This document shows positions 17,713 to 25,584 of a stretch of 64,000 nucleotides of DNA, in pieces. Within the stretch, counting starts at the first letter, position 1. Every line of letters begins with the position of its first letter. This stretch comes from Falsiroseomonas sp046052145 (lineage in GTDB: Bacteria; Pseudomonadota; Alphaproteobacteria; Acetobacterales; Acetobacteraceae). A program made the position numbers and the translations under genes. A model generated the notes under the pieces. The model did no database searches. It saw nothing but the letters and a program-made list of their open reading frames with translations, and was not told the origin of the DNA. The stretch lies in the NCBI GenBank assembly GCA_046052145.1, contig JBJOMW010000008.1, positions 1 through 64,000 on the forward strand, in the 5' to 3' direction.

Positions 17713-18663
17713 ATGATCCGCCGCCGCCACCTTCTCGCCGGGACCACCGCGCTGCTCGCCGCGCCGCATCTGGCCAACGCCCAGGCGCAGCGCACCGTCC
17801 GCATGGGCGGGCTGCGCCTGATCCACGCCATGACGCCGCATTTCTACGACCGCTTTCTGCCGCCCAACCTGCGCGTCGAGATCATCACCTTCGACAGCCC
17901 GACCGACGGCAAGAACGCGGTCGTCACGCGCAGCGTGGATTTCGGTGGCTTCGGCATCGCCGCGGCCATCCTCGGTGCGGCGGCTGGCGAGCCTGTGGTC
18001 GTCGCCGGCGCCTTCTGCAACCGCGGCATGGGCGTGGTGAGCCGCGCCGGCTCCGACATCCGCGACATCGCGAGCCTGCGCGGCCGCCGCGTCGGCATCT
18101 GGCCAGGCTCGACGCAGGAGGTCTTCATCCTGGAGCGCCTGCGCCAGACCGGCATGACGATCCGCGACATCACCTCCGTGCGCGTGCCGTTCGGGGAGAT
18201 GCATGCGATGCTCTCGCGCGGCGACATCGACGCCTATGTGGGCGCCGAGCCGGGCCCGGGCCTGTCCATCTCCTCCGGCGTCGGGCAGCTGGTGGAATAC
18301 CCCTACGGCACCGCGATGGGCGGGCTCAACATGATCTGGGCGACGAGCGAGGCGGTCGCGAACCAGGATCCCGCGCTGGTGCGCACGATGCTCGGTGTCC
18401 ATCGCCGTGCGAGCGAATACATGATGGCCAACCCGCGCGAGGTCGCGGACGCGACCGTGCGCATCCTCGGCGCGCCGCGCGCGGCCGTGGAGCACGCGCT
18501 GGCCGCGGGCAATGTCGAATACATCTGGCGCCTGGACGAGACGGTGATGGGCCAGGCCCGCACTTATGGCCAGCACATGCAGGAACTGCGGCAGATCCGC
18601 CAGCAGCCGAACTGGAACACCTTCCTGAACCCGCGCTTCTCCAACGAAGTCGCGACCTCGTAA
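17713..18663 (+). CDS. ABC transporter substrate-binding protein, NMT1/SsuA-like
   Basis: A 316-residue periplasmic binding protein. The N-terminus MIRRRHLLAGTTALLAAP has arginines before a hydrophobic core and a likely cleavage after ANAQA, a Tat- or Sec-type signal. The mature part shows the SsuA/TauA/NMT1 pattern: TDGKNAVVTRSVDFGGFGIAA and LRGRRVGIWPGSTQEVF. It lies 40 bases after the preceding gene. It is followed by a permease and an ATPase of the same transporter class. The ligand is probably a small nitrogen compound, since the gene set includes allophanate hydrolysis, but this is inference. Confidence 0.88.
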   Translation: MIRRRHLLAGTTALLAAPHLANAQAQRTVRMGGLRLIHAMTPHFYDRFLPPNLRVEIITFDSPTDGKNAVVTRSVDFGGFGIAAAILGAAAGEPVVVAGAFCNRGMGVVSRAGSDIRDIASLRGRRVGIWPGSTQEVFILERLRQTGMTIRDITSVRVPFGEMHAMLSRGDIDAYVGAEPGPGLSISSGVGQLVEYPYGTAMGGLNMIWATSEAVANQDPALVRTMLGVHRRASEYMMANPREVADATVRILGAPRAAVEHALAAGNVEYIWRLDETVMGQARTYGQHMQELRQIRQQPNWNTFLNPRFSNEVATS

Positions 18664-18694
18664 GGCGGATCGCAGGGCGTAGGGGGTGTCAGTG

Positions 18695-19549
18695 ATGTCG
18701 GAGGCCACGGCCCCCAATCCGGGCGCGATTGCCGCGCCATCGGCGGGCGCGAGCGGCGCAAAGTTTTTTGCGCGCGCGAAGCCCGTACTGTTGGCACTCA
18801 TCGTGCCGGCGCTGCTGCTGCTGTTCTGGCACTGGGCGGTGCAGGCGGGGCTGACCCGCCTGATCCCCTCGCCCGCCGATGTGGCGGAATACATGGTGGA
18901 TTTCGCGGTTGGGGGCATCTGGGACGATGCCTTCTCCGCCACGCTGCACATCCATCTGCTGGCCTCGATGCAGCGCGTCTATGGCGGCTTCTTCCTCGCC
19001 GCGCTGGTCGCCGTGCCGCTGGGCTTGCTGATCGGGCGTATCCCCGTCGTCGCGCAGCTCTTCGATCCCTTCCTGCAGCTGATGCGCCCGATCCCGGTCA
19101 CCGCCTGGCTGCCGCTGTCCATGATCCTGTTCGGGCTTGGCCCGCGCAGCGCCTTCTTCCTGGTCTTCCTCGGCGCCTTCTATCCGATTCTGCTGAACAC
19201 CGTCTTCGGCGTGCGCAGCGTGGAGCCGCGCCTATTCGAAGCCGCCTCCATGCTCGGCTGCCGCGGCAATGCGCAGTTCTTCCGCGTGGTGCTGCCGGCG
19301 GCGCTGCCTTCGATCTTCACGGGGCTGCGCCTCGGTCTCGGCCTTGCCTGGTTCGTCATCGTGGTCGGCGAGATGACCGGCGTGCCGCAGGGGCTTGGCG
19401 CGGTGATCATGGATGGCCGCACCCTGTCGCGCACCGAGCTTGTCATCTGCGGGATGATCGTGATCGGCATCGCAGGCTTCGTCTCCGACCGTCTGGTCGT
19501 CATGCTCATGAACCGCCTGCTGCGCTGGAGCCCGATGCATCGTGGCTGA
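18695..19549 (+). CDS. ABC transporter permease, SsuC/TauC-like
   Basis: Inner-membrane permease of about 284 residues with five to six hydrophobic segments (for example VLLALIVPALLLLFWHWAV near the N-terminus). The BPD inner-membrane signature EAASMLGCRGNAQFFRVVLPAALPS is the EAA loop that docks to the ATPase. The ATG at 18695 is taken because AGGGGG lies eight bases upstream; a GTG at 18686 would add three residues. The gene overlaps the ATPase by eight bases and forms one transporter with it and with the binding protein upstream. Confidence 0.92.
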   Translation: MSEATAPNPGAIAAPSAGASGAKFFARAKPVLLALIVPALLLLFWHWAVQAGLTRLIPSPADVAEYMVDFAVGGIWDDAFSATLHIHLLASMQRVYGGFFLAALVAVPLGLLIGRIPVVAQLFDPFLQLMRPIPVTAWLPLSMILFGLGPRSAFFLVFLGAFYPILLNTVFGVRSVEPRLFEAASMLGCRGNAQFFRVVLPAALPSIFTGLRLGLGLAWFVIVVGEMTGVPQGLGAVIMDGRTLSRTELVICGMIVIGIAGFVSDRLVVMLMNRLLRWSPMHRG

Positions 19550-20315
19550 AATCCCGATCCTCGACATCAAGGGCGTGGGCAAGACCTACACGCTCGGCGA
19601 CCAGCGCATCGAAGCGCTGCGCGACGCCAACCTGACCATCAAGAAGGGCGAATTCGTCTGCCTGATCGGCGCTTCGGGCTGCGGCAAATCCACGCTGCTC
19701 CGCATCGTCGCGGGCTTCGAGAAGCCGACCGCAGGCGACGCGCTGATGTGGGACAAGCCGATCGGCGAACCCGGCCCCGATCGCGGCATGGTCTTCCAGG
19801 ATTACGGCCTGTTTCCCTGGCTGACCGTGCGCGAGAATATCGGCTTCGGCCCCGCGAGCCGCGGCCTGCCGAAGGCCGCGGTGCGCGAGGTGGTGGAGCG
19901 CTTCGTCTCCCTCGTCGGCCTCACCCGCTTTGCCGATGCCTATCCGCACCAGCTCTCGGGCGGGATGAAGCAGCGCGTGGCGATCGCACGCGTGCTGGCG
20001 AATGACGCGGAAGTGGTGCTGATGGACGAGCCCTTCGGCGCGCTGGACGCGATGACACGCGAACGCCTGCAGGATGAGCTGCTGGAGCTCTGGCAGCGCA
20101 CCGGCCTGACGGTGCTGTTCGTGACGCATTCGATCGAGGAGGCGATCTTCCTCGCCGACCGCGTGGTCGTGATGGAGCCCGGCCCGGGCCGCATCGCCAG
20201 CGAGCACCGCATCACCCTGCCCCGCCCGCGCGACGTCGCCTCGCCCGAGTTCAACGATGTCCGCCGCGACCTCTCGGCGCGGCTGCACAGCCACCACGCC
20301 AAGAAGGCCGCCTGA
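19542..20315 (+). CDS. ABC transporter ATP-binding protein, SsuB/TauB-like
   Basis: The 257-residue ATPase of the transporter. All nucleotide-binding motifs are present: Walker A GASGCGKST, Q-loop VFQDYGLFPW, signature LSGGMKQR, Walker B VVLMDEPFGALD and switch histidine in FVTHSIEEA. The pattern is that of nitrate/sulfonate/taurine importers. It starts at a GTG inside the permease gene and its stop overlaps the start of the deacetylase gene (TGATG), so permease, ATPase and deacetylase are translationally coupled. Confidence 0.94.
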   Translation: MAEIPILDIKGVGKTYTLGDQRIEALRDANLTIKKGEFVCLIGASGCGKSTLLRIVAGFEKPTAGDALMWDKPIGEPGPDRGMVFQDYGLFPWLTVRENIGFGPASRGLPKAAVREVVERFVSLVGLTRFADAYPHQLSGGMKQRVAIARVLANDAEVVLMDEPFGALDAMTRERLQDELLELWQRTGLTVLFVTHSIEEAIFLADRVVVMEPGPGRIASEHRITLPRPRDVASPEFNDVRRDLSARLHSHHAKKAA

Positions 20316-21205
20316 TGCGTCCTGTCGAAAGGCTGCGCTACGCCGCGCCTGCGGATCGTCCGCGTATCGCCCTGCCCGGCGGCAAGAAGGTCGCCGTCTG
20401 GCCGGTGGTGAATGTCGAGAACTGGCTGATCGACAACCCGATGCCGCGCCAGGTGCTGGTTGCCCCGACCGGCGCCGCGCTGCAGCCGGATGTGGCGAAT
20501 TGGGCCTGGCACGAATACGGCATGCGCGTCGGCTTCTGGCGGTTTCGTGCGCTGTTCGAGCGGCTCGGCATCCGCCCGACGCTCTCGGTCAATGGCTCGG
20601 TCTGCACCGCCTATCCGCGCGTCGCCGCCGCCGCGCGCGATGGGGGGTGGGAATTCATGGGCCATGGCTTCGTGCAGGTGCCGACCCACAAGGTCGCCGA
20701 CCAGCGCGCCATGATCCGCGAGACCGTGGAGACGATCCGCGCCTTCACCGGCGAGCCCGTCGCAGGCTGGCTCGGCCCCGGCCTGACCGAGACGCTGGAA
20801 ACGCCGGACCTGCTGGCTGAGGCCGGCATCCGCTACATTGCCGATTTCGTGGTGGATGACCTGCCCGCGCGGCTCGCCACCGCGCATGGCGAGGTGCTGA
20901 CCATGCCCTATTCGGTCGAGCTGAACGACATCCCCGTCGAGATGATCCAGCACCATGCGGGCGGCGAGCTGGCGCGCCGCGCGAAGCTGACGGCGGACCG
21001 CCTGATCGCAGAAGCGGCGTCGGACGGCCCCCTGGGCGGCCCGAAGGTGATGTGCGTGGCGATCCACCCCTATATCAGCGGCGTGCCGCACCGCATCGCT
21101 GCGCTGGAAGCGCTGTTCGACGACCTCGCAGCGCGGCCCGAAGTGGCCTTCATGCAAGGCCGCGAGATTGCCGAGTGGTACCTGGCTTCAGGCGACCCGA
21201 CGTAG
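20315..21205 (+). CDS. Polysaccharide deacetylase family protein, allantoinase (PuuE)-like
   Basis: A 296-residue NodB-fold amidohydrolase. The lines VVNVENW near residue 30, RPTLSVNGSVCTAYP and EFMGHGFVQVPTH resemble the PuuE allantoinase branch, which opens cyclic or linear amides instead of N-acetyl sugars. The C-terminal part has CVAIHPYISGVPHRI, a conserved His segment. Its place at the end of a series with allophanate hydrolase and a small-molecule importer supports a ring-opening or deamidating role on a ureide-like compound. The exact substrate cannot be read from the sequence, and a few metal-ligand positions are uncertain. Confidence 0.82.
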   Translation: MRPVERLRYAAPADRPRIALPGGKKVAVWPVVNVENWLIDNPMPRQVLVAPTGAALQPDVANWAWHEYGMRVGFWRFRALFERLGIRPTLSVNGSVCTAYPRVAAAARDGGWEFMGHGFVQVPTHKVADQRAMIRETVETIRAFTGEPVAGWLGPGLTETLETPDLLAEAGIRYIADFVVDDLPARLATAHGEVLTMPYSVELNDIPVEMIQHHAGGELARRAKLTADRLIAEAASDGPLGGPKVMCVAIHPYISGVPHRIAALEALFDDLAARPEVAFMQGREIAEWYLASGDPT

Positions 21206-21216
21206 TCTGGGCCGGC

Positions 21217-21230
21217 GATTCACGCCTCCG
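21217..21230 (+). repeat. Dispersed intergenic repeat GATTCACGCCTCCG
   Basis: A 14-base element in the 37-base gap between two convergent genes. The exact same sequence is found on the other strand at 24174-24187, and a one-base shorter version at 3365-3377. Its confinement to gaps suggests a small dispersed intergenic element. Confidence 0.45.
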
Positions 21231-21242
21231 GCGCATCCGCGC

Positions 21243-21803
21243 CTACGCCGACCGCAGGCCGAGGGCTTTGGCCGCCACCGCCACGCAGCGCGCGAAGACC
21301 TCCAGGCTGTCGAAGGGCAGGTCCACGCCGCCCTCCGGCAGCAGCACGGGATGCCCGCCGGTCTCGACCGCGCCTGGGATCATCAGATTGTCCGGCAGGC
21401 CGAAGCCACCGACCGTGAGCCCCGGCATCGGGTCCGGCACGCTCGCCAGCAGCGCGGCGCTGCGCGCGGCGAAGGGCGTCGCGCTGTTCGAATAGGCGAA
21501 GATCGGCCGCCCGCGGCCGAGGAACCAGCCCAATTCCACCAGCGTCCCGGCATCCGCGCTCGCCCCGCGGAAGGGGGTGAGGTTGGCGATGACGAGGTCC
21601 GCACGCTCCATCATCGCCACATCCTTGGCGAAGATGGTGCGCCAGGCAGTCTCCTGGTCCATCGCCGCGAGGCTCGCGACATCCTCGTTCAGCGGCGGCA
21701 GCGCGGTGATGCCATGCGCCGCGCAGATCGCGCTCTTGCGCGCAGCCTGGGCGGGCGCGTCGGGCAGGAAGACATCGGGCCCGGCGAGATAGGCAAGCGG
21801 CAT
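21243..21803 (-). CDS. Nucleoside 2-deoxyribosyltransferase-like protein
   Basis: A 186-residue protein of the NDT/DUF4406 fold. MPLAYLAGPDVFLPDA is the N-terminal substrate loop. ADLVIANLTPFRGASADAGT and then VELGWFLGRGRPIFAYSN hold the conserved Asp and the likely catalytic Glu (GTLVELGW). In known members these exchange the base of a deoxynucleoside or hydrolyse a glycosidic bond of a nucleotide. It starts five bases after the enolase-superfamily gene and should be co-transcribed with it. A longer in-frame start at 21935 lies inside that gene and is rejected. Confidence 0.82.
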   Translation of the reverse strand: MPLAYLAGPDVFLPDAPAQAARKSAICAAHGITALPPLNEDVASLAAMDQETAWRTIFAKDVAMMERADLVIANLTPFRGASADAGTLVELGWFLGRGRPIFAYSNSATPFAARSAALLASVPDPMPGLTVGGFGLPDNLMIPGAVETGGHPVLLPEGGVDLPFDSLEVFARCVAVAAKALGLRSA

Positions 21804-21807
21804 CGGC

Positions 21808-23238
21808 TCAGGCCCAGCCCGACGGCGGCATCGGCTCCATCGCGCTGAAATCAGGCTCGGCCGTCGCGCCAAGCCCTGGCGTGTCGAGCGAGCCGATCTC
21901 CAGCACGCCATCGCGGATCGCGAGCCGCGGGCCACGGGATGTGTCGGCGTAAAGGTCGGGATGCGCCTCCATGAAGCGCATGGCTTCGGCCTTCGGTCGG
22001 CCCTGGAAGCCGTCCACGAAATGGTGCCCGTTCCGCTCCACGTGCGGCAGGCCCATCAGCGAGACCAGCGCGAGGTCCTGCTGCACGCAAACGCCGGCGA
22101 GCGTCGTCAGATCCTCTGCCGACATGAAGAAGCGCTCGCGCCCTTCCGCCGCGTTCCAGGCACGGCAGCGCGCGAGGTTGATCAACGACCGCCACACCCC
22201 CTTGCACGCCTTGGAGGAGACGCCCGCATAACCCAGGCCGCGCGCCGTGACGAAGGCATCGAGCGGCCCGTCGCTTTCGTCCACGATCACCGGCCGCGCA
22301 GCGGCGAGTGCGCCCATCCCGGTCTCCAGCGCGCGGGCGCGCTTCACCGGCTGCTCGATGAACAGGATCGACGCCCGCAGCTTTGCGAGACGCGGCTCCG
22401 CCTCCATCGCGCGCCAGAGCGCGAGCGCGCCCTCGGCATCCTCATACTGCTCATTGCCGTCGAGGCTGGCGTGATAGCCGCCATGCAGCCTGTCGAGCAC
22501 GCTGGCGATGCGGCAGAGCCGTTCGACATCCGCCGCGACATTGCCCCCAACCTTGAGCTTCCAGTAGCGGTGACGATAGCTGGAAGCGACCTCCTCCAGC
22601 GTCTCCGGCAGGCCGTCGCCAACGCGCTCGGACTGATCCGCGGCGGTGATCGGGTCCACCAGCCCGACGGTGTGGCGGGAATGGATGCGCCGGAGCGGAT
22701 CGAGCCCCGCCAGCATCGCACCGAAATCGAACCCGGGAAGGTCGGGCACCACACCATGCGCCGCCATGCCGCCGATATTGCCGCGCATCCCCGCCCAGAA
22801 GGACACGCCCTTCGCCTTCAGCACCGCATCCAGCATGGCGCGATCGAGCAACGCGCGGCCATAGCTCGCGACCAGTGGGTTCAGCCGCGCCTGCGCCGCG
22901 GCCTCGGTCACGGCGGCATAGGTGTCGGCGAAATGGCCGAAGGCGGTGTTGGCGCCCGCCGCGCGCGTCGCGTCCTCGGCGAGTTCCAATGCGCGGCGCA
23001 GCTGCTGTTCATTCTGCGCGTCCGACAGAGCCGGGTCCTTGTCGAACCATTTGGCCGCCAGCGTCTCCGCCGCGACGCCCCAATGTTCGGTCCCGTCCTC
23101 CAGCCGGATGCGCGCGCGCACCACCGCCTGGCGGCCATGTGTGACGGTGATGACGCCGAAGCGGAAGGGCATGCGCAGCCGGAAGGGCCATTCCAGGCGC
23201 TCGGTCTCGACCAGGCGAAAGCGCAGGGCAGTCATCAC
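21808..23238 (-). CDS. Enolase superfamily protein (mandelate racemase/muconate cycloisomerase-like)
   Basis: A 476-residue protein with the two-domain enolase-superfamily plan. Candidate catalytic and metal residues are the lysine motif YWKLKVGG, then SLDGNEQY (Asp), LFIEQPVKR (Glu) and IVDESDG (Asp). A second lysine lies in SSKACKG. These are the expected positions for proton abstraction next to a carboxylate and for Mg2+ binding. It is longer than most members (about 370-400) because of an extended N-terminal part and a C-terminal tail. The dehydrated or racemised substrate is unknown. The start ATG overlaps the stop of the TIM-barrel isomerase gene. Confidence 0.82.
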   Translation of the reverse strand: MMTALRFRLVETERLEWPFRLRMPFRFGVITVTHGRQAVVRARIRLEDGTEHWGVAAETLAAKWFDKDPALSDAQNEQQLRRALELAEDATRAAGANTAFGHFADTYAAVTEAAAQARLNPLVASYGRALLDRAMLDAVLKAKGVSFWAGMRGNIGGMAAHGVVPDLPGFDFGAMLAGLDPLRRIHSRHTVGLVDPITAADQSERVGDGLPETLEEVASSYRHRYWKLKVGGNVAADVERLCRIASVLDRLHGGYHASLDGNEQYEDAEGALALWRAMEAEPRLAKLRASILFIEQPVKRARALETGMGALAAARPVIVDESDGPLDAFVTARGLGYAGVSSKACKGVWRSLINLARCRAWNAAEGRERFFMSAEDLTTLAGVCVQQDLALVSLMGLPHVERNGHHFVDGFQGRPKAEAMRFMEAHPDLYADTSRGPRLAIRDGVLEIGSLDTPGLGATAEPDFSAMEPMPPSGWA

Positions 23239-24053
23239 AGGCTCTCCATCACGCCCTGCAGATAGCCGATCGCCCGCGCCGCGGCCGTCGGGCCATCCGG
23301 GTGGTAGTCGAAAGGCTCGACCGCGCAGAAGCCGCCATAGCCCGTCTCGCGCAGCGCGCGCAGCACCGGTGCGAAGCGGTCCCCGCCCTGCCCCGGCCCG
23401 CGGCGGTTGCGGTCATTCAGGTGCACATGCGCGATCAAGCCCCCCGGCACGAAGCGGCGCAACAGCGCCTCCGCCGGCTCGGCCTCGCCATTCCCCGCCG
23501 CGCTGACATCGAGCATCGTCTTCAGCCCCGGCGCGCCGATGCGTGCCACGATCTCCACGGCTTCGGCGACCGTCGTCGCCCAATTGGTCTGCCCCGCATC
23601 CAGCGGCTCCAGGCAATAGGTCAGGCCCTGCGCCGCGGCCCAGGCGCCGGCCTGCGCCATCGCCTCCTCCGCGCGGGCAGCATCACCCTCCGCCGCCACC
23701 ACGCGCTGCTTCGGCGAGCCATGCACCAGCAGCGTCGCGCCAAGATCGGCCGCCAGACCGATCAGGCGTTCGATCACATCCAGCGTGCGCGCACGCAGCA
23801 CCGGATCGGCGCTGGTGATCGAAAGCCCCGCGGGCGCGACCAGCAGCCAATGCAGCGAGGTGATCGGCGCGCCCTCACCTTCCGCGATGCGGCGCAGCTC
23901 TGCCCGGCGCGCAGCCGGCAGCAGATGCGGCGCCTCCGCATCCAGCGTGAAGGGCGCGACTTCGAGCCCGGCATAGCCAAGCCGCGCGGCCAGCCGCGCT
24001 TGGGCCGCGAAATCAAGGCCTGCGACCACCTCGTTGCAGAGTGCGATGCGCAA
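23235..24053 (-). CDS. Sugar phosphate isomerase/epimerase family TIM barrel
   Basis: A 272-residue AP-endonuclease-2-type TIM barrel. MRIALCNEVVAGLDF starts the barrel. Metal ligands are suggested by CLEPLDAGQTNW (Glu), MLDVSAAGNGEAE (Asp), HVHLNDRNRRGPGQG (His) and CAVEPFDYHPDG (Glu). Such proteins include hydroxypyruvate isomerase, xylose isomerase-like enzymes and inosose dehydratases. It is the first gene of a three-gene minus-strand operon with the enolase-superfamily and deoxyribosyltransferase genes. Together they suggest breakdown of a sugar acid or sugar-linked compound. Confidence 0.85.
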   Translation of the reverse strand: MRIALCNEVVAGLDFAAQARLAARLGYAGLEVAPFTLDAEAPHLLPAARRAELRRIAEGEGAPITSLHWLLVAPAGLSITSADPVLRARTLDVIERLIGLAADLGATLLVHGSPKQRVVAAEGDAARAEEAMAQAGAWAAAQGLTYCLEPLDAGQTNWATTVAEAVEIVARIGAPGLKTMLDVSAAGNGEAEPAEALLRRFVPGGLIAHVHLNDRNRRGPGQGGDRFAPVLRALRETGYGGFCAVEPFDYHPDGPTAAARAIGYLQGVMESL

Positions 24054-24173
24054 TGGCTCCCCCCGGCGCCGGCGACAGTCTCTTCATGCCGCCGACGCCG
24101 CAGGGCGTCCAGCACCAAAACGAGGGAGCTACCCTCGCGCGCCTAGAGCGTGATCGCCGAAGACTGGAACGGT

Positions 24174-24187
24174 CGGAGGCGTGAATC
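24174..24187 (-). repeat. Dispersed intergenic repeat, inverted copy
   Basis: The reverse complement of GATTCACGCCTCCG, identical to the copy at 21217-21230. Here it is part of a short palindrome, GCGTGAATCACGC, and lies just before the long inverted repeat at 24205-24250 in a 192-base non-coding gap. Confidence 0.45.
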
Positions 24188-24204
24188 ACGCGACCAAACA
24201 ATAG

Positions 24205-24250
24205 GCTAGACCATGAGCGGCGCTTCTATCGGCGCCGATCATGGTCTAGC
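24205..24250 (-). terminator. Long stem-loop at the end of the phasin-CBS gene
   Basis: Two 20-base arms (GCTAGACCATGAGCGGCGCT and GGCGCCGATCATGGTCTAGC) pair with one mismatch and one G-T wobble around the six-base loop TCTATC. The TAG stop codon of the minus-strand CBS gene lies in the stem. On that strand the stem is followed by CTATTGTTTGG, moderately T-rich, so it may be an intrinsic terminator. A role as a bidirectional barrier or mobile remnant is also possible. Confidence 0.5.
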
Positions 24251-25361
24251 GCAAGCCCGCGCCCTGCTGCTGCCCGCCGCGGCCGCGCGCGATGCTCGAC
24301 AGCGCCCGCCCGATGCTCTGCCGCTCGCCCGCCTCCCGCGCCAGGTCACCCAGCGAGACGATGCCGACCAGCCGCTTGTCGCGGTTCAGCACCGGCATGC
24401 GGCGCACATGGCGCCCGCGCATATTCTCCGCGACGGAAGCAAGGTCATCATCCTCGAAGACATAGGCGGTGCCCTGCGTCATCACCTCCCGCACCTTGGT
24501 CCGCGCGGGGTCCTTCCCTTCGCCGAGCACGCGCACGGCCAGGTCGCGGTCAGTGACCATGCCGATCAGCCGGTCGTTCTCGCCCACCGGGATGGCGCCG
24601 GCATTCGCCTCGCCCATCAGGCGCGCGGCCTGCTGCACCGTCTCCTCCGGGTTCACCACCCGGACGTCGCGCGTCATCACCTCGCCCACGCAGGGCCCGC
24701 CCAGATGCTTGTGGCCGCCTTCGCCGTTGTGCTGCTGCATGCGCTCCTCCAGCGGGCGCAGCGCCTCGTCGGCGGTGCGGCGGGTGGCGCGCAGGATGGT
24801 GGCCCCACCCTCGACCAGCGTCTCCAGATATTCGCGGATGAAGGCGCCCTGCAGTTCCACCACGGCACTCGTGTAGCTGCGGCGGAACATCTCCTGCGTG
24901 ATGCGGAGGTTGGTGCGCATCACGCCATTCATCAGCTGCCCCATGGCGTCCTGCATGTCCTGCAGGCCGCCGCCGGCACTGCGCGGCACCATCATCAGGC
25001 GGCTGAGATCCTGCGCTACGCGGCGCAGCGCTTCGGCCGTACGGTCTGCGGTCGCCTCCATCTCCTGCGCTGCGTCCTCGGCGAAGCGCCGGCCGCCTTC
25101 CGAGGCCTCGCGCGCGCTGCGCCGCCCGACCTCGGCGGCCGCATCGCCGCCGCGGCGCATCGTCCCCATGCCGCCCTCGCCCCCCTCGCGCATCATCGCC
25201 GCCGCAGCCTGGCCGCCGCGCTGGCCCGCCTCTGCACTCGCTTCCGCCCCCTGGCGCATCTGCTGGGCACCCGCGCGCGCGGCCTCCTGCGTGCCGCGTC
25301 CGCCGCGTTCCCGCCCGGCCTCGCTGCTGCCGGACGCCTCCTGTTGCCTGGTCTCTGCCAT
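24246..25361 (-). CDS. Phasin-like helical protein fused to a tandem CBS domain
   Basis: A 371-residue two-part protein starting MAETRQQEASGSSEAGRER. The first 100 residues are low-complexity, rich in Gly, Ala, Glu and Arg. About residues 100-235 are an amphipathic helical region with a phasin-like pattern (NLRITQEMFRRSYTSAVVEL, then ILRATRRTADEALRPLEERM). Residues 240-355 are two CBS motifs (GEVMTRDVRVVNPEETV, GMVTDRDLAVRV, VREVMTQGTAYVF, VGIVSLGDLAREAG), a nucleotide-sensing Bateman module. Phasins coat polyhydroxyalkanoate granules, so a granule or surface protein sensing adenine nucleotides is one possibility. The ATG at 25361 is preferred to a longer arginine-rich extension. Confidence 0.8.
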   Translation of the reverse strand: MAETRQQEASGSSEAGRERGGRGTQEAARAGAQQMRQGAEASAEAGQRGGQAAAAMMREGGEGGMGTMRRGGDAAAEVGRRSAREASEGGRRFAEDAAQEMEATADRTAEALRRVAQDLSRLMMVPRSAGGGLQDMQDAMGQLMNGVMRTNLRITQEMFRRSYTSAVVELQGAFIREYLETLVEGGATILRATRRTADEALRPLEERMQQHNGEGGHKHLGGPCVGEVMTRDVRVVNPEETVQQAARLMGEANAGAIPVGENDRLIGMVTDRDLAVRVLGEGKDPARTKVREVMTQGTAYVFEDDDLASVAENMRGRHVRRMPVLNRDKRLVGIVSLGDLAREAGERQSIGRALSSIARGRGGQQQGAGLR

Positions 25362-25584
25362 GCTGCCGCTCCTCGATGTTCGTGCCGGGATGCCAAGTGG
25401 CCGCCGGGATGGCGGCCGGCTCCGCACCGGGTCGCAGGCCGCAACGCGGCCTCACGCAGCCCGGCGTGGACGAGGGCTCAACGGGCCGCGACAGACGGGG
25501 TTGCGAGGCGGCCGCGCAGATGCGCCGCCACCATGTCACGCATGGCGGAGCGAGAACCGGTGCGGTTGCGCGTCGGCCGCGGCG

